Positions 23,347-35,127 are shown, counted from the first letter of the stretch. The stretch is 64,000 bases of DNA from Alentia gelatinosa (GCA_950022655.1 OX465584.1:56781789-56845788); one strand, 5' to 3'. The notes: generated by a model not told the origin, from the letters alone. Program-made: numbers and translations.

Positions 23347-23546
23347 NNNNNNNNNNNNNNNNNNNNNNNNNNNNNNNNNNNNNNNNNNNNNNNNNNNNNN
23401 NNNNNNNNNNNNNNNNNNNNNNNNNNNNNNNNNNNNNNNNNNNNNNNNNNNNNNNNNNNNNNNNNNNNNNNNNNNNNNNNNNNNNNNNNNNNNNNNNNNN
23501 NNNNNNNNNNNNNNNNNNNNNNNNNNNNNNNNNNNNNNNNNNNNNN
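23347..23546. other. assembly gap (200 N)
   Basis: Exactly 200 undetermined bases, directly upstream of an 11-bp minisatellite. The true array length is therefore unknown. Confidence 1.
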
Positions 23547-24595
23547 CCCACCCCTCTCCCAGCCTTCTCCCAGCCTTCTCCCACCCCTCTCACACCCCTC
23601 TCACACCCCTCTCACACCCCTCTCACATCCCTCTCACACCCCTCTCCCGGCCCTCTCACACCCCTCTCCCGGCCCCTCTCACACCCCTCTCACACCCTCT
23701 CCCACCCCTCTCCCACCCCTCTCCCACCCCTCTCACACCCCTCTCACACCCCTCTCACACCCCTCTCCCACCCCTCTCCCACCCCTCTCCCACCCCTCTC
23801 CCACCCCTCTCCCACCCCTCTCTCACCCCTCTCCCGGGCCTCTCCCCGCCCTCTCCCTGCCCTCTCCCCGCCATCCACCGCCCCTTTCCCGGCCCTTTCC
23901 CTCCTCTTCCCACCCCTCTCCCACCCCTCTCCCACCCCTCTCCCACCCCTCTCCCACCCCTCTCTCACCCCTCTCCCGGGCCTCTCCCCGCCCTCTCCCC
24001 GCCCTCTCCCCGCCATCCACCGCCCCTCTCCCGGCCCTCTCCCGGCCCCTCTCACACCCCTCTCACACCCTTCTCACACCCCTCTCACACCCCTCTCACA
24101 CCCCTCTCCCCGCCCTCTCCCGGCCCTCTCCCACCCCTCTCCCACCCCTCTCCCACCCCTCTCCCACCCCTCTCCCACCCCTCTCCCACACCTCTCCCAC
24201 CCCTCTCCCACACCTCTCCCACCCCTCTCCCACCCCTCTCACACCCCTCTCACACCCCTCTCCCCCACCTCTCACACCCCTCTCCCACCCCTCTCCCACC
24301 CCTCTCACACCCCTCTCACACCCCTCTCACACCCCTCTCACACCCCTCTCCCGGCCCTCTCACACCCCTCTCACACCCTTCTCACACCCCTCTCACACCC
24401 CTCTCACACCCCTCTCCCACCCCTCTCACACCCCTCTCACACCCCTCTCCCACCCCTCTCACACCCCTCTCACACCCCTCTCCCACCCCTCTCCCACCCC
24501 TCTTCCACCCCTCTCACACCCCTCTCACACCCCTCTCACACCCCTCTCACACCCCTCTCACACCCCTCTCACACCCCTCTCACACCCATCGCCCA
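23547..24595 (+). repeat. 11-bp minisatellite (CTCTCACACCC and variants), about 95 units
   Basis: Pure C/T/A-rich units on the + strand with variants CTCTCCCACCC and CTCTCCCGGCC. A higher-order pattern is visible, because a longer block including CCGCCATCCACCGCCC recurs at about 23870 and 24010. The open frames on both strands (PLSHPSHT or GVGEGWERG repeats) are artefacts of the period and lack of stops. Confidence 0.98.
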
Positions 24596-24648
24596 CCCTC
24601 ACAGCACCATCAGCCCATGCACCACCCCATCAGCTGTTACCCCTTCAT

Positions 24649-24811
24649 TAGACTACTTGCTCAAGTCTTAAGTTATGAACAGTCATTAAAGGATTGAAGA
24701 AAATCAGAAAAAAGTTCATTATAATGTGTGTAAATCCTTCCCTGAGTGGCCCTGTATCCCAGCGAGGAGGGACATGGAAGGTGGAGGGGATGCAGGGACT
24801 GAGCCAGTCTA
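24649..24811 (-). mobile_element. TAGACT-family element (163 bp) with 9-bp duplication
   Basis: Starts TAGACTACTTGCTCAAGTC and ends GAGCCAGTCTA, the inverse of the 18159 copy. The flanks CCCCTTCAT and CCCCTTCTT differ at one base. It lies 50 bp from the minisatellite edge. Confidence 0.9.
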
Positions 24812-25488
24812 CCCCTTCTTTTACTCCTCCCTTGGGAACCTGGCTTGATCAGGGAGGGAGGGAAAGTTTGGAGTCTGGGAGGGGGTCATTTTCACACCTG
24901 TAGGTAACTGCATTTTGTAGACCAACCTCCCTCTGAGCAAATAATAAATAGATTGAATAAAAAAGATATACTCGAAAAAGATACGAAATGAACACACCTT
25001 TGAGCTGTATGTTGCATTCCTATTTTCTTCAGCTGGAGAAATGAAATGCTGCATTATATCTTTCAAATGCAATAATTACGATATCAATAATGATTATAAT
25101 GAAAAGATAAATATTATCATAATATCACGCCCAACCCTCGTAAGCCATTTCTTTTAGAGTTTCCTGTGATCTATATTGCCTATTTATCCTGTATTCCCTT
25201 GCCATAATTATAGAGGTGTAATGACTCTTTTTTTTTTTTCTTCTCAACTACATAGAAACTCAATGCAAATAGACTTAGCAGAGTGTACATTCAAATAAAG
25301 AAAAAAACAGCAATAACTCATAAGGTTGAAAGAGAGTAAATTTAACCCGAGTCTAAGGCCGATAAGGGAATGGAATGCATCCTCAAATAATGTCAACAGT
25401 AAACAATCACGTATTAATTGTAATCAATGAGTATTAAAACTACTTTAACACAAAAACAATTGAAATCACAGTTGCTATTGTACTATTA
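24812..25488. other. unassigned AT-rich stretch
   Basis: A T run near 25229-25239. No gene or repeat recognised. Confidence 0.4.
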
Positions 25489-25772
25489 GGCTAGGCGACC
25501 ACCTACTCGATATGGCTTCGATATGGTCTACGACGCATCTCCCAATAAAAACTCAAAATCGCGTCGGAAGGTTACCTAATATCGGGGCAGTTCACCAAGT
25601 TTCTGCGATTAGACACCGATAAGAACCCCATACATTGCGTGGTGAATTGGCATGTCTAGACATATGTGTCTACGATTATGCACCTTCCCGATGTGTCTCC
25701 GATATTGACTTTTTGTATCGGTGCCATATCGGTTAGGTCTAAATTTCTATCGTAGTAGGTGGACGGCGGGCC
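25489..25772 (-). mobile_element. Harbinger-like MITE (family A) with TTA duplication
   Basis: The ends are inverse copies (GGCTAGGCGACCACCTACT on the left, CGTAGTAGGTGGACGGCGGGCC on the right), with TTA on both sides (25486-25488 and 25773-25775). 3-bp TWA duplications and GGGCC-type ends are typical of PIF/Harbinger elements. Interior words TATCGGTGCCATATCGG also pair. Confidence 0.85.
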
Positions 25773-26542
25773 TTATGATATAGAGATTCCCCACCCCTCC
25801 CAACCTATACACAAATGCCTGTTATCCCCCAGAGTGTGTGCCGCAGAGCCTCTCAAGGGGTAGGCATGACGGGGTGTGATCGGCACACTTCTTACCCCCT
25901 CCCCGTCCAAACCCCTACACCCCACATACCACCCCTCTCATAAGATCTCACCCTCTCTAAGTGGTATTCTGTACTCTCACTACGCTCTACGGGAGAGGGA
26001 TTCTTAACGAACTAGGCATAGAGCCTTGAGAATCCACTGGCCTGTATCCCGTGCTAAAGACGTACATCAATGCAACCCAAAGATGGGAGGAATCAGGTAT
26101 GATCTGTCAAACCCAAGTTACATCCCCTCCATTCTTATCATACCAGAATTACTGTAGGTAGTTTTATTTTTCTACTATAGACAGCGATATTAGGGGACAC
26201 AGGTTACAATTACAGGTACATAGGTTTCGTGATTCATGAGAAATAGGGCCGAGAGAATGAAATAGGAATGAATTCCTGAAGGCAGTAGTAATCTCATGTT
26301 TTCCTAATTCTGCAATTTCCATGACAAACGGAAGTGAATGGTATCTAACCATATATCACGTAAAGGGCATGAAGCAAAGACATCTCTTTGGCGTTTGGTG
26401 TCGATGGTCGTGGAGTTTGGTGGTTGTGGTGGTTCCGCTCCATGGTTCTGGCCTAATTAAGTTGTCATTGTAGATTTGGCTCCTCAGATCTATGAATCTT
26501 GGGTCTACCATAAACAGCTAAACAATCAGTAGCAGAGTAAAA
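25773..26542. other. unassigned
   Basis: No matching repeat, no RNA gene and no coding signal recognised. Confidence 0.4.
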
Positions 26543-26865
26543 CCTATAAGACACCGACCCGACGGCTGTGCCCGATTCTACCTTTGCCCGACGGATCTGT
26601 CGACTAGGGGATAGGTAGCATCGCTATTCAAATGGCCTACTTAGAATCGGTAACAATCGGTGAAAGTGCATACACCGAAATCTTAAGGTCGGGGACAGTC
26701 GGTCATATCTGACATGGTAGTAATGTCTGACGCGTCGGGAAAAGCAATAAAATCGGGTCGGTGAAGTGCGTACACCGACCCAATTGATGCAGATTGTCAC
26801 AGACCCGACGGATCCGTCGGGGAAAGGTAGAATCGGGCACAGCCGTCGGGTCGGTGTCTTATAGG
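26543..26865. mobile_element. MITE with near-perfect 50-bp inverted ends (CCTATAAGACACCGACCCGA)
   Basis: The left end (CCTATAAGACACCGACCCGA, CGGCTGTGCCCGATTCTACC, TTT) is repeated in inverse at the right end with about one mismatch over roughly 50 bp. That is the least decayed pair in the window, so the insertion is probably recent. No clear target duplication. The next MITE starts 14 bp downstream. Confidence 0.88.
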
Positions 26866-26879
26866 CTTTAAAGGCTTTA

Positions 26880-27172
26880 GGCCTGGCGTCCACCTACTAC
26901 AATAGAAATTTAGATCTACCGATATGGCACCGATACAAAAACCAAATATCGGAGACATATCGGAGACATATCGGGAAGGTGCAAAATCGTAGACATATGT
27001 CTAGACATGCCAATACACCACGCATCGTAAGGGGTTTTTTTCGGTGCCTGATCGCAGAAACGTGGTCAACTGCCCCGATATTAGGTGATCTTCCGACGCG
27101 ATTCTGATTTTGTATTGGGAATTGCGTTGTAGACAATATCGGAGCCATATCGTAGTAGGTGAACGCCGGGCC
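26880..27172 (+). mobile_element. Harbinger-like MITE (family A)
   Basis: Starts GGCCTGGCGTCCACCTACTA and ends in its inverse GTAGGTGAACGCCGGGCC. Flanks TTA and TAA, one base different. GAGACATATCG is duplicated in tandem near 26952. Confidence 0.88.
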
Positions 27173-27289
27173 TAATGGTAGTGCTATTACTGACGTTCGG
27201 AGTTTGCAATGATTATATAAAGAAAGAATCCAGTCATAATTGCGTTCAGTACTTATTAGTAACCTACTTCCTAATGGTGGTTATACTCC
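27173..27289. other. spacer
   Basis: No feature recognised. Confidence 0.4.
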
Positions 27290-27584
27290 TTATCTCACCC
27301 CTGGAATAAATGTCCATAGGCTTAACATTGGGATCTCGTTCTCCATGCCCCTTCATGTATTGCAGTCCGTTCTTCATGGTCTATATCTTGTTTGTTGCCC
27401 ATTCTTTGAGTGTGTACAGGGGTGAGATAAATACAGAAAGCAACTCCTTTTGGTCAAATAAGTCATTCTCCAACTCGTTTGAATGCTATGCAATATTCAC
27501 TCGGATGTCGCCTCGTTCATATCACTCCGCATCAAACTCGTGGAGAACGACAACTTTGACCAAAACTTGTTGGTTTCTTCTTTA
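27290..27584 (+). mobile_element. bipartite hairpin element, D type (full length, 295 bp)
   Basis: Starts TTATCTCACCCCTGGAATAA and carries CCATAGGCTTAACATTGGGA. The inner inverted end is GGGGTGAGATAA. The hairpin arms pair GGTCAAATAAGTCATTCTCC with the inverse ending GACCAAAACTTG. The apex is degenerate (GATGTCGCCTCG). It ends GGTTTCTTCTTTA, then GTAT, as in C-type copies. Confidence 0.88.
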
Positions 27585-27776
27585 GTATTTCTATGAGTTT
27601 ATCGAGACATTTTCTCCATTCTTTCGGCTAAGATGGGTACAGTTGATACAAAGTCGTAACTTTTTCAGTTTTTCTTTATTCTGGAGATTCTACTAGGCCC
27701 CGTAGACCCTATTTCCAGTGAGCTCCAGTGCCACGATCGTACTTTCTCATTTTTGCATGCTATTCATCTATACTTA
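27585..27776. other. spacer
   Basis: No feature recognised. Confidence 0.4.
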
Positions 27777-27858
27777 TGACGTCATAGTAACTTGTGGCGT
27801 TATATTCGCCTATGACGTCATATTAGCGTGTGACGTCATATTCACGATTGTGACGTCA
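27777..27858. promoter_or_regulatory. cluster of four perfect CRE (TGACGTCA) sites
   Basis: TGACGTCA occurs at 27777, 27813, 27831 and 27851, four times in 82 bp. This is the CREB/ATF bZIP consensus. The sites sit in a loosely repeated frame (TATTCGCCTATGACGTCATA, TTAGCGTGTGACGTCAT), so the cluster may have arisen by local duplication. No adjacent exon is recognised. Confidence 0.55.
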
Positions 27859-28804
27859 GATAAACTGTCAGGCGAAAGAGAAGCGATGCATGTTGGATAC
27901 CGTTATGTGTCTATGTACGTGTCTATGTCCGACTAATAATGAGATGCACACTTATTATGTGGATGCGGAACAAGAGCAGTGCTTATAGACACTCATTGAT
28001 CATTCATTAGAAACGTGCAATTGTTGATTAACTGCCTGCAACGCTACATTAATCCTCCTCGACACCAATACGAATAGTCATTCAGATCTCATTACAATAG
28101 GCCGTATGTCAATACAATAGGCCACACCCTATTACAATAGGCCACATCTCATTACAATAATAGGCAGCACATAGGACACTCCGATCGCATGTCATGGTGT
28201 CATGAAGAAACCACAGGCATCTGTCAATATCTTGACTACCACATCCTGAAGCCACTTTTTTCCGCGGGCTCCCATGCCTGGATCTCCTCAATTATCGCCC
28301 ACAGAGGCAGTCACACAGAGACACCTAGCGCTAGTTTTGTCTGGCCAAACAATCGCTGTTGTCAGTCTATCAACTCCTCCATGTTCAGCCGGCCTTATTT
28401 AATCTGGGAATGCATACAGCTGTAGTTGGTGTATTTGCCAAGGTTGCTTTTGAATATATATACATTATCCTTGTAAGCCAATTCGTTTTATCTCGTTTTT
28501 TTCCCCTTATGAATGACTCGGTTATGTTTTTTATACGAATGTTCTTATTTTTCTCACATGCATAGGAGCTAATATTTGCAGGTTACCACGCTTGTAACTG
28601 ACTCTATTTAAATCAACAGCATGAACTCAGGTCTCGATACAGAAACTCAGCAAGGGGATAAGTGAACTGGTTGCCCCTGGCCGAGAGGTAGGGTGTAATA
28701 AAAAATTATGCGATTGGAAAAATCTTTCCTATTTTTTCACATTCCTCTTCCTCGTGGATGTGTGCGAGATGTTCTAACATAGAAAAAATCCAAAATTAAC
28801 TTAA
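27859..28804. other. unassigned; short ATTACAATAGGCC repeat at 28093-28170
   Basis: ATTACAATAGGCC, ATACAATAGGCC, ATTACAATAGGCC and ATTACAATAATAGGC follow one another at 20-23 bp spacing. The rest is unassigned. Confidence 0.45.
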
Positions 28805-29079
28805 GGCCTGGCGTCCACCTACTACGATAGAAATTTAGACCTACCGATATGGCTCCGATACAAAAAGTCAATATTGGAGATATATCGGGAAGGTGCAAAA
28901 TCGTAGACATATGTCTAGACATGCCAATCCACCACGCATTGTATGGGTTTTTTATCCGTGTCTAATCGCAGAACCGTGGTCCCGATATTAGGTGCCCTTC
29001 CGACGCGATTTTGATTTTGTATCGGGAGGTGCATCGTAGACCGTATCGGAGCCATATCGTAGTAGGTGGACGCCGGGCC
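28805..29079 (+). mobile_element. Harbinger-like MITE (family A)
   Basis: GGCCTGGCGTCCACCTACTA on the left and TAGTAGGTGGACGCCGGGCC on the right. TAA precedes it, and the right flank (AAA) has decayed or the duplication is lost. Confidence 0.88.
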
Positions 29080-29175
29080 AAACCAAACGCAGCCGGTATC
29101 TGATACATTTGGGTTGGTTGGAAATGGTACAGACAGGCCTATAAGGAATTCAAGAATCAGAAGGTTGTGTTTGCT

Positions 29176-29513
29176 AAAGGCCCATTCCCACTTTCACCAC
29201 GATCTCTGCCCCTGAGACTACTGCCGGGCATAATCGCCGGGAAACGGCAGTCGCACAGCGGGTGGGAGCGCCACTATGCCCCGATATATTTCAAACATGT
29301 TTGAAATTGAATCGCAAGAGACTGGTGCCCTTTTAAGAGAGAATCCAGTCGCCGACTCAAGCCCGGACAATGGGGTGTAGGGCAATAGTCGCCAACGATT
29401 TTGCCATTTTGTATTCCCACTTGGTGACTCATGAAATTCCTAGAAATTTTGGCTGATAGTCGGCGACGGGTGCCCTCTGAATGCCCCAAAATCGCTTAGT
29501 GGGAACCGGGCTT
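29176..29513 (+). mobile_element. MITE with AAAGGCCCATTCCCACTT ends (family K, about 338 bp)
   Basis: The left end AAAGGCCCATTCCCAC pairs with the right end GTGGGAACCGGGCTTA. Internal pairs include GTCGCCGACTCAAGCC. An inverse-oriented copy with the same length lies at 40536-40874. Confidence 0.82.
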
Positions 29514-30423
29514 AATATAATTTTCACATCTCATATCGCATATTCACCCACCTATCTAGATGTACCCGTGTGACTTTCGTGGATCATTTACAACAGGAAG
29601 AACTGGCTGTATTTCTTTTTCTCCAAAAATCAAAAATCATGAGGATGCGAAAATAAATCTCACGACACCACTGATTTTTTAGGAGAGATTTTTTGGGGGA
29701 AAAAAATGTATGTCAGATGTTGACAATAAAGTGATGAAAAAAAGCATGCAAGAGAAGAACGATCTGCGGATTTCCAGCTACAATGATGCCTGCTCTAGAG
29801 TCTTGTTCGGAACAATTACCGCCTATTCTTTATCATCACAGTTCAAGCTATAAGATCGTAAAATGAGCATTGTATCATAATAAAAGCATCTTATATTGGG
29901 GTCAAATCAGTACTAATCATTATCAAACGAAGAAAAGAAGATCGATACCGTTCACTCTCCGTACACGTGAATCTCTGCTCGGAGAGTGAAGCCTACGGGT
30001 GGAGAGTGGAGGGGGCGCTGGAGGGGGTTGAGGATTGCATGCGGGCTCACAATGACTCCCCACAACCCCTCCCCACATACCCCACCACCGTTCAATAGGG
30101 GATTAGTGCGGTAGATATGACCATCATTAATAATGTTAATCGAAAGGTGATTCGACAGAGTAATAAGCCTCGTATGTTGACACATCAATTTACATTAACA
30201 CCTTCCCCTGAGTGCCTCCCCCCCACCCCGTCTGAATGCACTCCCCCTCTCAATGGGTGATATGGTGTGTGGGGGTAGGGGGTGGGGGTCGCACTGCATA
30301 TAGTGAGTCTACTGTTATTCAGAGGGAGCCGAATGGCGTAGGTCAGAGTTACAAATCATACCTTAGGTAATGCAGTATGGATAATATATATATATATATG
30401 TGTGTGTGTGTGTATACATGTAT
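29514..30423. other. unassigned
   Basis: Nothing recognised apart from a short TG/TA microsatellite at about 30384-30416 just before the next element. Confidence 0.4.
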
Positions 30424-30736
30424 TTATCCTACCCCTAATAAAAAACTCCATAGGCTTAACATTGGGTCACTGTATTTGGTCTGGAGTTAAGAAAAATGAA
30501 AAATATTGCTCTAGTGGGATACACTTGACAAATGACGTCATTTGTTAATGTAGAAGTAATTTAGATGGGTGGGGTAGGATAAATTCTAAACCAAACTCGA
30601 GTTAGTGTGTTATTGTTCATCACACTCCAGCAAGATTGTGTATTACTGCCCTCGGCTTCGCCTTGTGCAGTAATACGCGATCTTACCGTCGTTCGATAAA
30701 CAACAACATGACTAACTCTTGTTTGGTTTCTCCATA
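30424..30736 (+). mobile_element. bipartite hairpin element, B-end with unrelated hairpin (313 bp)
   Basis: Starts TTATCCTACCCCTAATAAAA and carries CCATAGGCTTAACATTGGG. The inner inverted end is GGGGTAGGATAA. The hairpin sequence (AAACCAAACTCGAGTTAGT with its inverse, apex CTCGGCTTCGCCTTG) is not that of B, C or D, yet it ends GGTTTCTCCATA. This shows body and hairpin evolve or exchange separately. Confidence 0.82.
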
Positions 30737-30963
30737 ATAAATATATATATATATGGATAATATATATATAGGGAGAAAGATAGACAATAAACGATGGCAG
30801 CCATCAACCACCAAAGTAGTAATACACGAGCGCTAGCGAGTTTTTGACGACATCAACCTCGAGTGGTTTACAGAGCCGCCTGTTCATATAGCCATTGTTT
30901 GCTGCATTTATTATCCATCTTTTGATAAAATACACCCAGTAATTGCCATATTAAAGGGTATAA
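30737..30963. other. spacer with short AT repeats
   Basis: Two short AT runs at 30738-30771. Otherwise nothing recognised. Confidence 0.4.
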
Positions 30964-31245
30964 GGGCCGGCGTCCACCTACTACGATAGAATCGTAGACC
31001 TCCCGATATGGCACCGATATAGAATGTAAAAATCGGTGCCATATCGGGAAGGTGAAAAATTGTAGACATATGTCTAGACAAGCCAATCCACCACGCATAG
31101 TATTGGGTTTTTATCGGTGTCTAATCGCAGAAACGTGGTCAACTGCCCCGATACTAGGTGACATTCCGACGCGATTTTGTTTTTGTATCGGGAGGTGCAT
31201 CGAAGACCATATCGGAGCCATATCGTAGTAGGTGGACGCCGGGCC
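30964..31245 (+). mobile_element. Harbinger-like MITE (family A)
   Basis: GGGCCGGCGTCCACCTACTA at the left and its inverse at the right (TAGTAGGTGGACGCCGGGCC). Flanks TAA and TTA. Confidence 0.88.
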
Positions 31246-32450
31246 TTACAATAGGATCTACAACGTAGTTCTTTGCTCTATAGCACAAAGGGACTATTTT
31301 TCCCATACACCATGGCTTTGAGGCCGTGTAACACAGTTCTGGTATCTGACAGTTTTTATATAATGGGTCATGGTTTACTAAGCCCCCATACATTTTCAAT
31401 GGGGTCTTTGTATACGATGGATGATAAATCATTACTAATTGTACTTTATTTCATTACTGTTCCCAAGCTGAAGGTTTTCAGTAAGTATACAACACATCTA
31501 TACATGTATATGTACATGTATTGTATTTCACCAAGGGAGTATTTTGTGTAGAATTGTGAAGAACATTTCCAATCTCTGACTTAGCATAATAAAGTGTATC
31601 GGATCCTGCAGTTCCTTCTTCCAGTCGATATAAGAGAATATTTGTAACACGTCGTATATAATGTATCTGCAAGTATGTTCTCAGGTCATCCCCTCATATA
31701 AAAAAATAAAAGAGAATATACTTTTATAAAGGGAAATGAAATACCATTAGGCAAGCTGAAATCAGGAATACAATCTATAAGTTTAATGATATAACATGAC
31801 TTTTCACTTTGGTTTGAGATGTTCTTTGTCAGTTTATAATAGTGGAAAGCAAGTTCAAATAAATATGATTTGAGGATTGTCACCTCACAAGGCTAAATAC
31901 TTTAGTTTCGATTATTTCAAACTGTCATTTTAATCCGATGTGTCTGTCACATCAAAGTCAGGCATTTCTTCTGTAACCACGACAATCCAAACCCTCAGGA
32001 GAGCGTTAACTTCTGAACTCCTCACTCCATGCATCTAACACACTGCAGGCACAGGGAGGGAACCGAGATCCATATGGTCTGTTTACACCAGCCGAACTTT
32101 GGCCTCCGATAAATTTGTCGGCCGACGGATTTTTATCATTATCATGATCATTACCATGATCAAAAGTCGGCAGGTGGAAAAAGAAAAAAAAATCGGCTAA
32201 TGATTTCATTTCGACTTTAGTGTTGTTTCGGTACCACTTTCCGACAAATTTGTCACGAATTCAACATTTTGTCGGGGATGAATTGGGTCAGATATATTAT
32301 CGAAAATCGGTCGGCAAGTGGAAAAAGAGCAAAGGTGTTCAAAATCGCCAATTTATTGTGCAAATTATCTTTGGTTTGAGCAACTATGTTTATTCATATC
32401 AACAGAAGGTTATACATCACCATGACTATGGCACTCTCATTTAATTGTTC
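31246..32450. other. unassigned; diverged inverted repeat at 32080-32330
   Basis: TTTGTCGGCCGAC, GTCGGCAGGTGGAAAAAG, CCGACAAATTTGTC and GTCGGCAAGTGGAAAAAG alternate on both strands, suggesting an old MITE. ATCATTATCATGATCATTAC is an internal near-palindrome. The rest is AT-rich without gene evidence. Confidence 0.4.
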
Positions 32451-32675
32451 AGGGGCCTGTTTGATAATCTAGGCTCGTACATGAAAACCCTTTTCTAGAC
32501 CAAGGGACGATTTGAGTCAACTTTATTCAACCCTTATTGACGACGTTTGGTCAGGGAGAACAGTCAAATTCTCATCTCGTGCGTTTCCTTCTAAGACCCA
32601 CATCTTCCCTTGATCTCTATGACATACAAAAAAGGGTATACATGCATGATCCTAGATTATTAAACGGGGCCCTGC
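32451..32675 (+). mobile_element. GGGGCC-end MITE (family Q, about 225 bp)
   Basis: The left end AGGGGCCTGTTTGATAATCT and the right end ATTATTAAACGGGGCCCTG are inverse. It contains the AGTCAACTTTATTCAAC stretch shared with 4237 and 55511, and it lacks the insertion seen in 4237-4792. Confidence 0.85.
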
Positions 32676-33591
32676 TTCCTAAAAAATCTCCGATCATATT
32701 GTCTGCTGGTGGAAATAGGCCCTACACTACATTGCTGGGCCAAGAGTCGGGACTATTGGGGTGTGTGCGGGGAGGGCAGGGGGCGGGATCCAAAAGAATC
32801 ATCTCCAGGGTGCATGACCAATTGACAGGGTTAGGGAGAGGGGTGGCTGCCCTATTGGCATGTCTCATTTGGACCAGGCACCCGGCAAACAAGAACAATG
32901 TGGCCTTGGGAGACAATACTGCCCCTGCCCTGCCACTCAGTGACCACGCCCAGTCTCTGGAGGCCCCAGCAAACCCGATCATAGGGATGCAGTAATTCTT
33001 TGGAAGCCGTCACGAAACTGACATGCGGTATCGACCAACCCCTGACCACTGCCCCGCTGCCCTCCCGCCTGCCATTTGGTGGCCACACCGTCGCAGTGGC
33101 AGTTAACTCGATTCTTTCCCCACCATTCAGTGCAAACTGTATTTCAGACAAGACTTGCCAACGAGAATTTATCCAAATCAGCCTCCCCCCCTTCCATGCC
33201 CCCTGCTCCTCCCTCTCCTCTCCTCTCCTCTCCGCTCCTCCCACCAGCTTTTGCTTTTTTTTTACTCCAGGGTTGTTGGGGTGAAGTGGTGGGTGAGGGC
33301 ATTCGGCCATAGTTAGCCTTCACATGCCACCCTATGACCCTCCCCCGACCCTCCACACACACACACACGAAACCCTAAGGCCCTTTTCTGCTGACCCAAC
33401 AACCCAAATCCGCAACACTCCACCTCCATTATCCTACCCCACACAGCATGGAGAAGATCCCACCAGAATATCCATCGCTTACCTAAAAGTACACACCTCC
33501 CACTCTTTTTATCTTTTTTTATTTTTCATTTTTGGTCAAGAATTTCATTGATCAAAATACTTGTTACTCTCGCATTCAAGCAATATGACAT
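32676..33591. other. unassigned, moderately GC-rich
   Basis: Pyrimidine-rich 33185-33245 (CTCCTCTCC repeats) and CACACA at 33353-33367. Open frames of about 150 codons on both strands overlap each other (32537-32995 and 32852-33310) and show no recognised motif. I consider them chance frames. Confidence 0.4.
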
Positions 33592-33902
33592 AAAGCCCGT
33601 TTCCATTGCCCGACGAAGATTGCTTGGATTTTTTGAGTTACACGGAAAGTCTGTCGGTGGTGCCACTGACTGTGCGTCGGTATAGAAAAATCGCCGAAGG
33701 TAGTATATTTCACTCATTGACCTAGCTTTCACTTAGTGGTGGGTGGTGCCACATTGCATAATCTAAGCAGAAAAAGTCGACGGGCATTTCACGACCTTGG
33801 TCGTGTCCATTGACCGATATTGGGTCCACAGTGCCAAAAGTCCTTCGGTGGTCCCTGACTGTAGATCGGTGACGGGAATTCGGCCAATGAAAACGGGCCT
33901 AT
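33592..33902 (+). mobile_element. MITE with GTTTCCATTG inverted ends (family I), diverged
   Basis: AAAGCCCGTTTCCATTGCCC at the left and GGCCAATGAAAACGGGCCT at the right. Interior GGTGGTGCCACTGACTGT and GTGGTCCCTGACTGTAGATC are repeated. Confidence 0.75.
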
Positions 33903-34499
33903 ACTGCGACAAGATGGGTGGAAAACATCGTCAGTGAACACTCTCACAGGTTCCAATAGGCTTCCAATTCCTAGGCCCTTCTCTGGGTCTTTTCTCGACC
34001 CAATTCATCTCGATCTCAAAACCTATCTTTTTTTCCCACCCGCCAACACCGAAATATAAAAAAAAAATCATATTAAAATTAATGGGAATAAAATCTAACT
34101 GTTTTGATTCCCACCTCCACGATCATCTACCCAGCTCTCAATCCACCCGACCCCAGTGTTCCCACCCGAAGATTTTTACCTCCTCTGTCCCTCTCCTACC
34201 CCACACCCTTTTTTCCCCTTTTTATTATTGCTCTTCCACATCACCCCTCCTCCGTGCTGACTGTCTGCTCTGCGGTCCCTTTCCCGACCGGCGCCTTTTG
34301 ATTGATAGGCCGCGCGATTGAAAATTATACAGAGAATCCGCGGGAATTCCATTCGGTCCCGGACCTATTTGATATGGCGAGGTCTGAAGCGAATGGCTAA
34401 TACTGGAGGTTGGGGGGTTAGGGTAGAGGGGGGTCATCAGGGGGTAGTTTCCCTTGGCGGTGGGGCGCACACTGGACTGGGGCGGGGTATAAGGGGTGC
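33903..34499. other. unassigned
   Basis: CT-rich 34140-34260. No repeat match or gene seen. Confidence 0.4.
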
Positions 34500-35090
34500 G
34501 CGAGGGGGCTTTGGGGTGCACGAGGGGTCTCGGTAGGACCTTTATCGTTGCGCATGCGTGACACGGCCGCACAATGTCACACAACTCGGTTACATGTTAC
34601 AATTGGCGTTCGCCCGCTACTCGCCCGCCGCTCGCCCGCCTGCGTCTCCGGCCGGGGTCCAGAGCCCGAGGCACGCGAGGGCCAGGAACGCCCGGGGAAC
34701 GCCCGGGTTCGGGCCGCGGCAAAGGGCCTGTAGGGGGCGCCACCACGTGCCCTTTGACCCCGCCCCCTCACCCCGGGGGCGGCGACAAAGCACCTCCTAG
34801 CGGACGACGGCCAATGCGCCAATCCCACCCCTGACCCCAGCCAGCGGCCACAAAAGCCTAATTGTCCTTCTGGCAGGCGGAGAGGTCGTGTGTGGTGTCC
34901 GGTAAAAGACGACTTTATAATAGGCGGAGGCTGTGACTCGTGGACGGAAGGGAAAGGGGATCTCGGCTAGAAGGAAGACATGTCTTCTTTTTTTCACGGA
35001 GACTCGGCCGTTGTGATCTCCCGGCTTCACATGGCGGGCGCCCGGTGTACCGCCTGCACTGGTTCACAGGCACCGACTGACTTCAGCGTT
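34500..35090. promoter_or_regulatory. CpG-rich island with NRF1-like site (candidate promoter)
   Basis: Dense CpG from about 34540 to 34800, including CCGCCGCTCGCCCGCC. TGCGCATGCGTGAC at 34551-34564 is a close match to the NRF1 consensus. CCAAT occurs at about 34811 and 34820. GC drops abruptly on both sides. Frames on both strands are open because stops are rare in such sequence, so I call no CDS. Confidence 0.4.
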
Positions 35091-35127
35091 AAAGCGGAAC
35101 TGTCACTACTGCTCAATGGGACTTTAA

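Noticed and set aside
23208..24671. Long + strand frame (about 487 codons) of Pro/Ser/His/Thr repeats
   Set aside because: It crosses the 200-N gap and the 11-bp minisatellite. The opposite strand is open as well. No protein can be inferred.
32537..33310. Two overlapping frames of about 150 codons on opposite strands
   Set aside because: Neither shows a domain, signal peptide or repeat-independent conservation, and one begins inside a MITE.
34548..34834. Several overlapping open frames in the CpG island, considered as a coding exon
   Set aside because: Frames are open on both strands because stop codons are rare at this GC content. No domain is recognisable.
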